Shown here: one piece after another, positions 43,982 through 51,817 of the stretch | How positions within the stretch are numbered: the stretch's first letter is position 1 | Layout of the letters: each line of letters opens with the position of its first letter | Assembly (NCBI RefSeq): GCF_014281125.1 | Contig: NZ_JACOEA010000006.1 | Coordinates: 92,521-156,520 of the forward strand | DNA from: Lawsonibacter celer | Lineage (GTDB): Bacteria; Bacillota; Clostridia; Oscillospirales; Oscillospiraceae | DNA: 64,000 nucleotides | Reading direction: 5' to 3' | Program-made: the position numbers and the translations under genes | Notes under the pieces: model-generated | What the model was told of the DNA's origin: nothing | Seen by the model: only the letters and a program-made list of their open reading frames with translations | Databases searched by the model: none

Positions 43982-44449
43982 CTAGAAAGGTCCCTCCGGC
44001 TGCCGCAGAGACCCGAAGAAAGCCTGTAAAAGTGCGCCGCACTCCGCCTCCCTTACCCCGCCGTAGATGCGAGGGTGGTGGTTAAAGCGCTCCTCAAACA
44101 GATTGAGCACCGATCCGCAGCAGCCGGCCTTGTCATCCCTGGCCCCGTAGCAAACCACCGGTATGCGGGCGTTAATGATGGCTCCGGCGCACATGGGACA
44201 GGGCTCCAGCGTGACGTACAGGCTGGCCTTGTGCAGCCGCCAGCCGCCCATGCGGCGGCAGGCCTGGGCAATGGCCTCCACCTCCGCGTGGCCCAGGGCG
44301 GTGCGCGCATGTTCCCTGCGGTTTCGGCCCTCGCCGATGATCCGATCCTCCCACACAATGACGCAGCCCACCGGCACCTCGCCCTCGGCCATCGCCTGGC
44401 GGGCCAGCTCAATGGCCCGGGCCATCCAGTCCTCATGGGTCAATTCCAC
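43982..44449 (-). CDS. tadA: tRNA adenosine(34) deaminase
   Basis: Zinc deaminase that makes inosine at the wobble position of tRNA-Arg. 155 aa. The HAEVEAIAQA (zinc His and catalytic Glu) and PCPMCAGAI (zinc cysteines) motifs are present. The start is a GTG (VELTHEDWMARAIELARQAM) behind AAAGGGGGCG. It stands alone between two plus-strand units. The deaminase fold could also suggest a guanine deaminase, but the length and N-terminus fit TadA. Confidence 0.92.
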   Translation of the reverse strand: MELTHEDWMARAIELARQAMAEGEVPVGCVIVWEDRIIGEGRNRREHARTALGHAEVEAIAQACRRMGGWRLHKASLYVTLEPCPMCAGAIINARIPVVCYGARDDKAGCCGSVLNLFEERFNHHPRIYGGVREAECGALLQAFFGSLRQPEGPF

Positions 44450-44565
44450 CGCCCCCTTTGAAAAAACGTACTAGAACTTGCACAGACATCATAGCATAAA
44501 CAAAACTCCTGTGCTATACTGATTCTTAAACCATCCAAAAATTTGCCTGTGCAGGTGACTTCTTT

Positions 44566-45126
44566 ATGGTAGAGATCCTTCTCATTGCGGTGAGCCTGGC
44601 CCTGGATGCCTTTGCGGTATCGGTCTCCAGCGGCATTTCGGTGCCCGGCTTCGGCTGGCGCCAGGCGGTTCGAATGGGCCTGTATTTCGGCCTGTTCCAG
44701 TTTGCCATGCCCCTCATCGGCTGGCTTTTGGGCAGCAGCGTCAGCCAGTATATTGAGGCAGTGGACCACTGGGTGGCCTTTGGCCTGCTGGCACTGATCG
44801 GGGGACGGATGATCTGGGGCTCCCTGCGGAAGGGCTGCGGGGAGGGAGAGGCCGCGCCGGCCGATCTCTCTGCCCGGCGGCTGGCGGTGCTGGCTGTGGC
44901 CACCAGCATCGACGCCCTGGCCGTGGGTGTGTCCATGGCCTTTATGCGGGTGGACATTCTGTTCTCCGCTGCGGTTATCGGAGTAGTGGCCTTCGGGCTC
45001 TCCGTCGTGGGCGGGCTGCTGGGGCGGAGGTTGGGCTGCCTGTTCCAGCGCCGGGCGGAGCTGGTGGGCGGTCTGGTGCTGGTGCTCATCGGCGTCAAGA
45101 TCCTGGCGGAGCACCTGGCGGGATAG
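44566..45126 (+). CDS. mntP: Manganese efflux pump MntP
   Basis: 186-aa membrane protein with two related three-helix halves. Each begins with an Asp motif, SLALDAFAVSVSSG and ATSIDALAVGVSMAF, as in MntP Mn2+ exporters. No yybP-ykoY Mn riboswitch is recognised in the 44450-44565 spacer; TATACT at 44514-44519 may be a -10. It lies 3 bp before yqeC, so it is probably transcribed with the hydroxylase accessory genes. Confidence 0.9.
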   Translation: MVEILLIAVSLALDAFAVSVSSGISVPGFGWRQAVRMGLYFGLFQFAMPLIGWLLGSSVSQYIEAVDHWVAFGLLALIGGRMIWGSLRKGCGEGEAAPADLSARRLAVLAVATSIDALAVGVSMAFMRVDILFSAAVIGVVAFGLSVVGGLLGRRLGCLFQRRAELVGGLVLVLIGVKILAEHLAG

Positions 45127-45129
45127 AGA

Positions 45130-45846
45130 ATGGATATCTGGGAGAAGCTGGGGGTGGATATGGGCCGCCACCGCTGCCTAGCCCTGGTGGGCGGCGGCGG
45201 CAAGACCACCCTGATGTATGCCCTGGCCCGGCAGGCCTGGGACGCGGGGCGCACCGTGGTGGTCACCACCACCACCCACATTATGCCCCATCCGGGCCTG
45301 TTTCTCGCCGGGAATGTGGACGAGCTGGCACATATTCTGGCGGTTGAGGGCATTGCCACCCTGGGGCGCTTTGACCGGCCGGACAAGCTCACCGGCGCCG
45401 GAGATCTGGCGGCGTGTCTGGCCCTGGCGGATGTGGTGCTGGCGGAGGCGGACGGGGCCCGGCTGCATCCCCTGAAGGCCCCGGCGGAGCATGAGCCGGT
45501 GATTCCGCCCTGTGCCAACGGGGTTATTGCCGTGGCCGGAATGGACTGCGTGGGCCGGCCCATTGAAGCGGTGTGCCACCGGCCCGAACGGGTGTGCGCC
45601 TTGTTGGACAAGGATCCGGGGGACCGGGTGACGCCTGCGGACGTGGCGGCATTGCTGGCCCACCCCCAGGGGGGCCGCAAGGGCGTGGGGGAGGGGCGGG
45701 CCTTCCGCTGCGCCCTTAACAAGGCGGATACGCCGGAGCGGGCCGCCTGGGCCGGGGAGATTGGGACACTGCTGGCCCGTCGGGGCATATGGGCGGCAGC
45801 CACTTATTTTACAGAAGAGGAGCAGGGCGGACAATGCTGGTTTTGA
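45130..45846 (+). CDS. yqeC: Selenium-dependent hydroxylase accessory protein YqeC
   Basis: 238 aa with a P-loop LVGGGGKTT (residues 19-27) and VVTTTTHIMPHP, the signature of the YqeC family found with selenium-dependent molybdenum hydroxylases. Also LAEADGARLHPLKAP and the NGVIAVAGMDCVGRP segment. The biochemical step is not established. It overlaps yqeB by 13 bp, so the maturation genes are tightly coupled. Confidence 0.9.
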   Translation: MDIWEKLGVDMGRHRCLALVGGGGKTTLMYALARQAWDAGRTVVVTTTTHIMPHPGLFLAGNVDELAHILAVEGIATLGRFDRPDKLTGAGDLAACLALADVVLAEADGARLHPLKAPAEHEPVIPPCANGVIAVAGMDCVGRPIEAVCHRPERVCALLDKDPGDRVTPADVAALLAHPQGGRKGVGEGRAFRCALNKADTPERAAWAGEIGTLLARRGIWAAATYFTEEEQGGQCWF

Positions 45847-46637
45847 TCAAGGGTGCCGGGGATCTGGCCACCGGCGTGGCGGCGCGGCTGTACCGGGCGG
45901 GCTTCCGGGTGGTGATGACCGATCTGCCCCAGCCCACCGCGGTGCGGCGGAGCGTGGCCTTCTCCCAGTGTATTTACGACGGGGCGACTCAGGTGGAGGG
46001 CATTACGGCCCGCCGGGCGGACGGGCCGGAGCAGGCAGACCGGATCCTGGCCGCCGGGGAGGTTCCCGTCCTGGCCGACCCGGCGGCGGACATTGGAAGG
46101 ATGCGGGCCTTTGACGCGGTGGTGGACGCCATCCTGGCCAAGCGCAACACCGGGACAAGCCTCACCGACGCCCCCGTGGTGCTGGCCCTGGGCCCCGGCT
46201 TTACCGCCGGCATAGACTGCCACGGAGTGGTTGAGACCAAGCGAGGCCACGACCTGGGGCGGCTCATCACCCAGGGCGCGGCCATTCCCAACACCGGGGT
46301 GCCCGGCGACGTTGGGGGCTACACGGTGGAGCGCATCATCCGCGCCCCGGCGGACGGGGTGTTTACCCCCCTGGTGGAGATTGGCCGGCGGGTGACCCAG
46401 GGCGAGGCGGTGGCCCGGGTGGGGGACGCGGTGGCGCGCGCCCAGCTGACCGGCGTGGTGCGGGGGATGCTCCAGGCCGGGCTGCCTGTCCGCCGCGGCA
46501 TGAAGGCCGGAGACATCGACCCCAGGTGTGAGGCGCGCCATTGCTTTACCATCTCGGACAAGGCGCGGGCCGTGGGCGGCGGTGTGCTGGAGGGCCTGCT
46601 ATACTTCGGAAGGGGGAAGAGCCTGTGGAACGGCTGA
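45834..46637 (+). CDS. yqeB: Selenium-dependent molybdenum hydroxylase maturation protein (YqeB/EF2563 family)
   Basis: 267 aa. LVLIKGAGDLATGVAARLYR is the Rossmann-like start typical of the EF2563/YqeB family, followed by HGVVETKRGHDLGRLI and GAAIPNTGVPGDVGG. The family is restricted to genomes with the selenium-dependent molybdenum hydroxylase trait and is thought to help place labile selenium in the cofactor. selD is not in this window, so selenium use is an inference. Overlaps yqeC at its start and the xdhC-like gene at its end, 13 bp each. Confidence 0.9.
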   Translation: MLVLIKGAGDLATGVAARLYRAGFRVVMTDLPQPTAVRRSVAFSQCIYDGATQVEGITARRADGPEQADRILAAGEVPVLADPAADIGRMRAFDAVVDAILAKRNTGTSLTDAPVVLALGPGFTAGIDCHGVVETKRGHDLGRLITQGAAIPNTGVPGDVGGYTVERIIRAPADGVFTPLVEIGRRVTQGEAVARVGDAVARAQLTGVVRGMLQAGLPVRRGMKAGDIDPRCEARHCFTISDKARAVGGGVLEGLLYFGRGKSLWNG

Positions 46638-47380
46638 TTCTGTGCGGGGGCGGCCATGTATCCCTGGAGGTGGCCCATATGGCCGCCCGGCTGGAATTTG
46701 AAGTGATCGTCCTGGACGACCGGGCGGAGTTCGCCAATGCGGCGCGCTTTCCCATGGCTGACCAGGTGCTGTGCATGCCCTTCCTGGAGGCGCTGGAGGC
46801 CCTGGGCAGCCGGGAGAGCGATTACTACGTCATCCTCACCCGGGGGCACGCCTTTGACCGGGAGTGCCTGGCCAAGGTGCTGGAGGGAAGCTATGCCTAT
46901 GTGGGGATGATCGGCAGTAAAACCAAGGTGGCCGCCGTGCGCAGGGCCCTGGAGGAGGCGGGCGTTTCCCGGGAAACCCTGGACCGGGTGCACGCCCCCA
47001 TCGGCCTGCCCATCGGGGGGCAGACCCCGGCGGAGATCGCCGTGTCCATCTGCGCCCAGCTGGTGCAGGAGCGGGCGCGGAGGGGCCCCGGCGCCGTCCT
47101 GCCCCCGGAGGAGCCGGGGGTGCTGTGTACCATTGTCAAAAAGAGCGGCTCCGCCCCCAGGGGCGTGGGGGCGTGGATGCACGTGCGGCCGGATGGGACC
47201 TGCGCGGGCACCATCGGCGGCGGTGCGGTGGAGCACCAGGCCACGCTGGACGCTCTGGCTTTTTGGCAGAATGAGAGCGGGGAGACGCGGAAAGACTATG
47301 ATCTGTCCCACGCAGCCGCTGAGCTGGGCATGGTGTGCGGTGGGCGGATACAAGTGGAATTTACCGTAAGGAGGTTCTGA
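46625..47380 (+). CDS. XdhC/CoxI-family molybdenum hydroxylase chaperone
   Basis: 251 aa. A C-terminal XdhC/CoxI region (CTIVKKSGSAPRGVGAWMHV, GTIGGGAVEH) is fused to an N-terminal Rossmann-like part (LILCGGGHVSLEVAHMAA with YVGMIGSKTKVAAVRRAL). Such proteins bind Mo-cofactor and sulfurate it before insertion into xanthine dehydrogenase-type enzymes. The start is a GTG at 46625 with GGAAGGGGGAAG upstream, overlapping yqeB by 13 bp. A palindrome GTTTCCCGGGAAAC (46964-46977) inside the gene resembles a Noc-binding site. Confidence 0.88.
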   Translation: MERLILCGGGHVSLEVAHMAARLEFEVIVLDDRAEFANAARFPMADQVLCMPFLEALEALGSRESDYYVILTRGHAFDRECLAKVLEGSYAYVGMIGSKTKVAAVRRALEEAGVSRETLDRVHAPIGLPIGGQTPAEIAVSICAQLVQERARRGPGAVLPPEEPGVLCTIVKKSGSAPRGVGAWMHVRPDGTCAGTIGGGAVEHQATLDALAFWQNESGETRKDYDLSHAAAELGMVCGGRIQVEFTVRRF

Positions 47381-47381
47381 G

Positions 47382-47657
47382 ATGAAACAAATACAGCTGT
47401 TTATCCAAAGGGGCTGCCCTCACTGCGCGCTTGCGCTGCGCCTGCAGGAGGAGCTTCTGGAGGAGCACCCCCAGTGGCGGGACATCCCGCTGGAGCTGGT
47501 GGACGAGCAGGCCCAGGCCGCCTATGCGGATACCTTTGACTACTGGTATGTGCCCTGCTACTTTGTGGATGGGCAGAAGCTTCATGAGGGCCATGCCGAG
47601 CGGGAGGACGTGGAAAAGGTGTTCCGCGCCGCCGCGGGCGAGACGGTCCAGGCCTGA
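47382..47657 (+). CDS. Glutaredoxin-like thiol protein
   Basis: 91 aa, thioredoxin fold with an N-terminal CPHC redox motif (LFIQRGCPHCALALRLQEEL), and the cis-proline loop region YVPCYFVDG. Glutaredoxin-like, but the partner is unknown. It lies one base after the XdhC-like gene, the last gene of the mntP-yqeC-yqeB operon. It may deliver reducing power or handle selenium or sulfur for cofactor maturation; this is inference. Confidence 0.78.
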   Translation: MKQIQLFIQRGCPHCALALRLQEELLEEHPQWRDIPLELVDEQAQAAYADTFDYWYVPCYFVDGQKLHEGHAEREDVEKVFRAAAGETVQA

Positions 47658-47663
47658 ACGGGA

Positions 47664-47701
47664 AAAAGATTGCGCCGGAAACTCCGGCGCAATCTTTTTT
47701 T
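47664..47701 (+). terminator. Terminator of the yqeC-yqeB operon
   Basis: Stem AGATTGCGCCGG, loop AAACT, CCGGCGCAATCT, then TTTTTT. Confidence 0.9.
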
Positions 47702-48047
47702 GGAGGGAATGAAACCATTTCAGGCCCTGCCGCGTATAAGGGGCAGAAGGGAGGGAAATGAACCAGCCGTGGAATGAGCCTGGGGAGCTGGCCAGGCGGT
47801 ACGCGCCGCCCTCACTTGGAGGAGGGCCGACGGCGGGCAGGGCCACCCCAGCCTCCAGGTCACCCTCCGGGACGGCAGCCAAGTCGCCCCCACCCCCAAT
47901 GGGGGATCCGGCGGGGAGAACTCTTATGACGTCTGGGTCTTTGGAGAGCCCCTTACCCCAGGGAGATGGTCTCCCTGGGGCAAGGGACTCTGTCGACCCG
48001 CCGCAGGCAAAGGGGAGCTAGCGCCAACGGCGCTAGCTCCCCTTTGC
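47702..48047. other. GC-rich spacer with two hairpins, no gene seen
   Basis: Between convergent operons. It holds an inverted repeat with arms CCCTTACCCCAGGGAGA and TCTCCCTGGGGCAAGGG (47950-47986) and a terminator-like stem AAAGGGGAGCTAGCGCC/GGCGCTAGCTCCCCTTT (48009-48045) at the mocA 3' end. The rest is low-complexity and Pro/Gly/Arg-rich in every frame. Confidence 0.6.
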
Positions 48048-48611
48048 TTATTGCTCCAAGTCCTCTGACGTATCCACGTCGGCCAGCTCTCTGGGGGACG
48101 CGGCCTCCACTAAGATCAATCGTTCGGGGAGGCGACGGATCACCGCGCCGCCTCCCACGTCCCCGGTGAGGGCGGCCAGTTCGGGAAACAGGTCGGCGGG
48201 AAACACCGCCGGATTGCCCCGCCGCCCCTGCCAGGACAGGGCACAGATGGCATTTTTCGATTCCTTGAAGGCATTTAAGAGGCGTTTTATACTTTCTGTG
48301 GTCAAAAAGGGCTGGTCACACACGGCGAAGAGGACCCCGTCCAAATCCTCCATGGCGGCCAGGCCCAGCCGCACGGAGGCGGAGATGCCCTCCTGCGCCC
48401 GGCCGTTGCGCAGGGCCAGATAGCCCCCGGCCTCCGCTAGGGCGAGGATCTGCGGATAGGGGGAGCACACCGCGGCCCGGGCAAAGAGGACGGGGGGGAC
48501 GGCCGCCATGGCCCGGCGGATCAGCGGCACGCCGTCCACCTGTGCCAGCAGCTTGTTGCCCCCAAAACGCCGCCCCGCGCCTGAGGCCAACAACACCGCG
48601 CCAACCCTCAT
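48048..48611 (-). CDS. mocA: Molybdenum cofactor cytidylyltransferase (MocA-like)
   Basis: 187-aa nucleotidyltransferase. The N-terminal LLASGAGRRFGGNKLLAQVD (about residues 7-26) is the nucleotide-binding signature, and FAVCDQPFLTTESIKRL carries the metal aspartate. MocA makes the cytosine dinucleotide form of Mo-cofactor used by xanthine dehydrogenase-type enzymes. Its ATG overlaps the dihydropyrimidinase stop (ATGA). The operon position supports cofactor maturation for XdhABC. Confidence 0.88.
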   Translation of the reverse strand: MRVGAVLLASGAGRRFGGNKLLAQVDGVPLIRRAMAAVPPVLFARAAVCSPYPQILALAEAGGYLALRNGRAQEGISASVRLGLAAMEDLDGVLFAVCDQPFLTTESIKRLLNAFKESKNAICALSWQGRRGNPAVFPADLFPELAALTGDVGGGAVIRRLPERLILVEAASPRELADVDTSEDLEQ

Positions 48612-49990
48612 CGCCAGAACTGGGCGGGGCCCCGGGAGACGTAGCGGCCCCGGTTCTCCAGCACCACCCGGCCGCTTTCCACCGCCGTCTCACCGGAGAG
48701 GAGGACCGTGTCTGCCCGGCCCGCCATCTCCATGCCCTCATAGGGGGTGTAGTCCACGTTCTGGTATTGGGTCTCCGCGGTAATACGCCATGTAGAATCG
48801 GGGTCAAAGATTACAATATCTGCATCGCTCCCCACGGCCAGCGCCCCCTTTTGGGGGAACATGCCAAAGAGCCTGGCGGGCTGCTCGGCCAGCAGGCGCA
48901 TCATCTGGTGGGGGGTGATACGGCCAGACTTCACGCCATAGGTGTACATCAGGGCGCTGCGGTGCTCGGTGCCCGGGATGCCGCCGGGGATGGCGGAGAA
49001 GTCGTCTCTGCCCAGCTCCTTGGTGGGGTGGAAGTTGAAGGAACAGTGGTCGGTGCCGACGGTGTCGATCTCGCCCCGCTCCACCGCCGCCCACAGGGCG
49101 TCCACATCGCTCCGGGGCCGCAGGGGGGGCGCGCAGACGTACTTGGCCCCCTCAAAGCCGGGCAGCTGATAGTTTTCCTCGGTGAGGGTCAGATACTGGG
49201 GACAGGTCTCCAGGTAGACCTTCTGGCCCCGGGCCCGGGCGGCCCGGGCGGCCTCCAGCCCCCTTGCGGTGGACAGGTGGACCACATTTACCGGCGCCCC
49301 AGCCTGCTCCGCCAGGGCCAGCCAGCGGGTGACCGCCTCGGCCTCCATCGCTGGGGTGTGGGAGAGGGGGTGGCTGGCGGGGGAGAGCCGCCCCGCATCC
49401 CTCAGCTCGGCGATGGCCCGGTCAATGAGGTCGCCGTTCTCACAGTGGCAGCCGATGACGCCCCCCTCCGCGCCCACAGCCTTGAGGGCCTCGTAGGCCA
49501 CGCCGTCGCTGACCCGGATGTTGGCGTAGGCCAGGTAGACCTTGTAGGAGGTCACCCCCTGGGCCGTCATCCGGGGGAGCTCGTCCAGAATGCGGGGATC
49601 CCAGTCCTTGATGGTCATGTGGAAGCCGTAGTGGCAGCTGGCGTGGCCATCGGCCCGGCGGTGCCACTCATCCAGGGCGGACTGGAGGGAGCAGCCCCGC
49701 CCCGGCTCGGCAAAGTCCAGCACGCAGGTGGTGCCCCCGGCCAGGGCGGCCCGGGTGCCGGTGGCCCAGTTATCGGCCGTCTCCCGCACGGTGCCCTTGT
49801 TCATCTCGAAGTGGGTGTGGGTGTCGATAAAGCCGGGGAACACCAGCTTGCCCGCGGCGTTGAGCACCCGGCTGTCCCCCACGGGGAGGTTGGGGCCGAG
49901 CTGAACAATTTTGTCCCCTTCCACCCGCAGGTCGGCCTGTACCGGCCCCTGGGGACAGATGAGCGTGCCGTTTTGAATAAGGATGGACAT
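48608..49990 (-). CDS. Dihydropyrimidinase / D-hydantoinase family amidohydrolase
   Basis: 460-aa cytosolic cyclic-amide hydrolase. The binuclear metal site is complete: His58 and His60 (DTHTH), carboxylated Lys150 (SYKVYLAY), His182 (CHCEN), His238 (VVHLS), Asp314 (GTDHCSF). These enzymes open dihydropyrimidines, hydantoins or related rings. Its neighbours (Mo-hydroxylase, mocA) are also found with hydantoinases in bacterial purine-degradation clusters, where the homolog is called hyuA. The substrate is therefore likely a purine-derived ring, by inference. Confidence 0.92.
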   Translation of the reverse strand: MSILIQNGTLICPQGPVQADLRVEGDKIVQLGPNLPVGDSRVLNAAGKLVFPGFIDTHTHFEMNKGTVRETADNWATGTRAALAGGTTCVLDFAEPGRGCSLQSALDEWHRRADGHASCHYGFHMTIKDWDPRILDELPRMTAQGVTSYKVYLAYANIRVSDGVAYEALKAVGAEGGVIGCHCENGDLIDRAIAELRDAGRLSPASHPLSHTPAMEAEAVTRWLALAEQAGAPVNVVHLSTARGLEAARAARARGQKVYLETCPQYLTLTEENYQLPGFEGAKYVCAPPLRPRSDVDALWAAVERGEIDTVGTDHCSFNFHPTKELGRDDFSAIPGGIPGTEHRSALMYTYGVKSGRITPHQMMRLLAEQPARLFGMFPQKGALAVGSDADIVIFDPDSTWRITAETQYQNVDYTPYEGMEMAGRADTVLLSGETAVESGRVVLENRGRYVSRGPAQFWR

Positions 49991-50021
49991 AAGAAAACCT
50001 CCTTTTGCCTTATCAAGAGCG

Positions 50022-50228
50022 TTATTCGTCGTCCTTTACATATTCAATAATATCGCTGACGTTACAGTCCAGAACGAAGCAAAGCGTATCCAAAGTTTTC
50101 ATAGTGATATTCTGACCATGCTTCATCCGATGCAGAATATTTGCGGAAATGCCGTGCTTAAAGATCAATTGATATTCCGTTATGTCCTTTTTGCACAGAG
50201 TACGGTAAAATGGCGTATAGCGAATCAA
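50022..50228 (-). CDS. Small XRE-type regulator
   Basis: 68-aa helix-turn-helix protein (IRYTPFYRTLCKKDITEYQL, then HGISANILHRMKHGQNITMK and CFVLDCNVSDIIEYV), close to the short Cro/CI type in Firmicutes. The start is inferred as TTG at 50228 because GAGGTG sits 7 bp upstream and homologs begin M(I)xYxPLW. Its divergent partner at 50315 shares an inverted-repeat operator that overlaps that gene's promoter. It lies 31 bp before the dihydropyrimidinase gene. Confidence 0.78.
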   Translation of the reverse strand: MIRYTPFYRTLCKKDITEYQLIFKHGISANILHRMKHGQNITMKTLDTLCFVLDCNVSDIIEYVKDDE

Positions 50229-50257
50229 TTTTTTCACCTCTGCACATAACATACCAC

Positions 50258-50296
50258 ACTCAAAATATTGACTATGACCAATATATTGAGTATAAT
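50258..50296. promoter_or_regulatory. Operator and promoter between XRE gene and Cys-rich gene
   Basis: Inverted repeat ACTCAAAATATTG (50258-50270) and CAATATATTGAGT (50279-50291) with one mismatch. The plus-strand promoter TTGACT (50268-50273), 17-bp spacer, TATAAT (50291-50296) lies on it, so binding should block transcription. Confidence 0.8.
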
Positions 50297-50314
50297 GCAA
50301 ATGAGGTGATAAAA

Positions 50315-50518
50315 ATGAAGCAGATCCGCTATGTGGTGGTGGAGCGGGAGTGCTGCGGCACCTGCCTCCATTACCATCAGCACTATGTCCTGGCGGAGCG
50401 GGGGCGGCCCTACCCCCTCTGGTACGGGCACTGCACCGCACCGCGCAGCAAGCGCCGCATGCCCGACGAGGTGTGTGAGTATTGGAAATGCGCGGATAAA
50501 GACGAGGACGGGGCGTGA
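50315..50518 (+). CDS. Small Cys/His-rich protein
   Basis: 67 aa with MKQIRYVVVERECCGTCLHY, a His pair, WYGHCTAPRSKR and EVCEYWKC. The paired cysteines suggest a zinc knuckle or similar metal site. GAGGTGATAAA precedes the ATG. It is driven by a strong promoter that overlaps the operator of the divergent XRE gene. No named family recognised; it could be a partner or target of the XRE protein. Confidence 0.65.
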   Translation: MKQIRYVVVERECCGTCLHYHQHYVLAERGRPYPLWYGHCTAPRSKRRMPDEVCEYWKCADKDEDGA

Positions 50519-50537
50519 CCCCGTCCTTGTCTTTGTG

Positions 50538-51776
50538 TTACGGCGTAATGCGGCGCTGGGCAAAGGCGGCAAGCAGAGCGTCCATATCCGGCTTGACCAG
50601 CATGGGCTCCCCGGCGGCCTTGATGCCGTTGGCCACATCCTTCAGACCGTTGCCGGTGACAATGCTCACCACCGTGCTGTCCGGGGAGATGAGCCCCAGC
50701 TCCAGGGCCTTCTTCACTCCAGCGGTGCCGGTCACCCCGGCGGGCTCCCCAAACACCCCCTGGGTACGGCCCAGCAGACGCATGGCGGCCAGGATCTCCT
50801 CGTCTGAGACGTTGACCACCACGCCGTTGGACGAGCGGATAGCGTTCAGGGCCTTGTCCGGGTTGCGGGGCACCCCCACGGCGATGGAGTCGGCCAGGGT
50901 GTTCTCCTCCATGGGTGTCCAGGGCCTGCCCGTCTGGATGGCCCGGTTCAGGGGGCAGCAGCCCTCCGCCTGGACGGAGATCAGCCGGGGCAGCCGGTCG
51001 ATAAACCCGGCGGCGTATAGGTCCTGGAAGCCCTTCCACACCCCGGCGATGGTACAGCCGTCCCCCACTGAGAGCGCCACGTAGTCGGGCATCTGCCAGC
51101 CCAGCTGCTCGGCGATCTCCAGGGAGACCGTCTTTTTGCCCTCGGACAGGTAGGGGTTGATGGCCGCGTTGCGGTTGTACCAGCCCCACTTTTCAATGGC
51201 GGCCTTGGACAGCTCAAAGGTGTCCTCATAGGAGCCGTCCACGCTGATGACGGTGGCGCCGAAGATGCGCAGCTGGGCCACCTTGCCCTTGGGGGCGCGG
51301 GCGGGGACGAAGATATAGGTCTGAAAGCCCGCCGCCGCGGCATTGCCCGCCAGGCTGGAGGCGGCGTTGCCGGTGGAGGAGCAGGCGATGGTGTCCGCCC
51401 CGGCTTCCCGGGCCTTGACCACTGCCATGGCGGAAGCCCGGTCCTTCAGGGAGGCGGTAGGGTTCTGCCCGTCGTCCTTGACGTATAGGGTCTTTAAGCC
51501 CAGCTCTTTGGCCAGCCGGTCGGCCTTGTACAGGGGGGACCAGCCCACCCGCAGGGGAGTGGGGGCGGAGGTCTCCTCCACCGGCAGGAAGGGGCGGTAG
51601 CGCCACATGGACCAGTCCCGGCTGCGTCCCAGATCAGCGGGGGAGAAGTCCCGCCGGATGGCGGCGTAGTCGTACTGTACATCCAGAATGCCGCCGCAGG
51701 AGCAGGTGGTGGTATTGGGGGTCAGGGTGTATTCCCTGCCGCATTTGACGCACTTGGCGCCCAGAACGTATTTCAT
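50538..51776 (-). CDS. Threonine synthase-like PLP enzyme
   Basis: 412-aa fold-type II PLP enzyme. An N-terminal zinc-ribbon-like part (CVKCGREYTLTPNTTTCSCGG) is followed by PLP lysine in NPTASLKDRASAM, the phosphate loop STGNAASSLAGNAAAAGF and SGNGLK-type VTGNGLKD. Resembles threonine synthase, but sits with catabolic genes and has no thrB or hom neighbour, so the natural substrate may be another beta- or gamma-substituted amino acid. The start is the ATG at 51776 with GAGGTGATTGTT upstream. It follows the next PLP gene by 41 bp in the same operon. Confidence 0.82.
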   Translation of the reverse strand: MKYVLGAKCVKCGREYTLTPNTTTCSCGGILDVQYDYAAIRRDFSPADLGRSRDWSMWRYRPFLPVEETSAPTPLRVGWSPLYKADRLAKELGLKTLYVKDDGQNPTASLKDRASAMAVVKAREAGADTIACSSTGNAASSLAGNAAAAGFQTYIFVPARAPKGKVAQLRIFGATVISVDGSYEDTFELSKAAIEKWGWYNRNAAINPYLSEGKKTVSLEIAEQLGWQMPDYVALSVGDGCTIAGVWKGFQDLYAAGFIDRLPRLISVQAEGCCPLNRAIQTGRPWTPMEENTLADSIAVGVPRNPDKALNAIRSSNGVVVNVSDEEILAAMRLLGRTQGVFGEPAGVTGTAGVKKALELGLISPDSTVVSIVTGNGLKDVANGIKAAGEPMLVKPDMDALLAAFAQRRITP

Positions 51777-51817
51777 AACAATCACCTCGGTGCTTGGCTT
51801 CGGCGGGGGAGCCGCAA

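Noticed and set aside
44450..44565. yybP-ykoY manganese riboswitch before mntP
   Set aside because: The spacer is short and the conserved aptamer core is not present.
47758..48021. 87-codon plus-strand frame before mocA
   Set aside because: Pro/Gly/Ser low-complexity translation of a hairpin-bearing spacer, no ribosome site, no recognisable domain.
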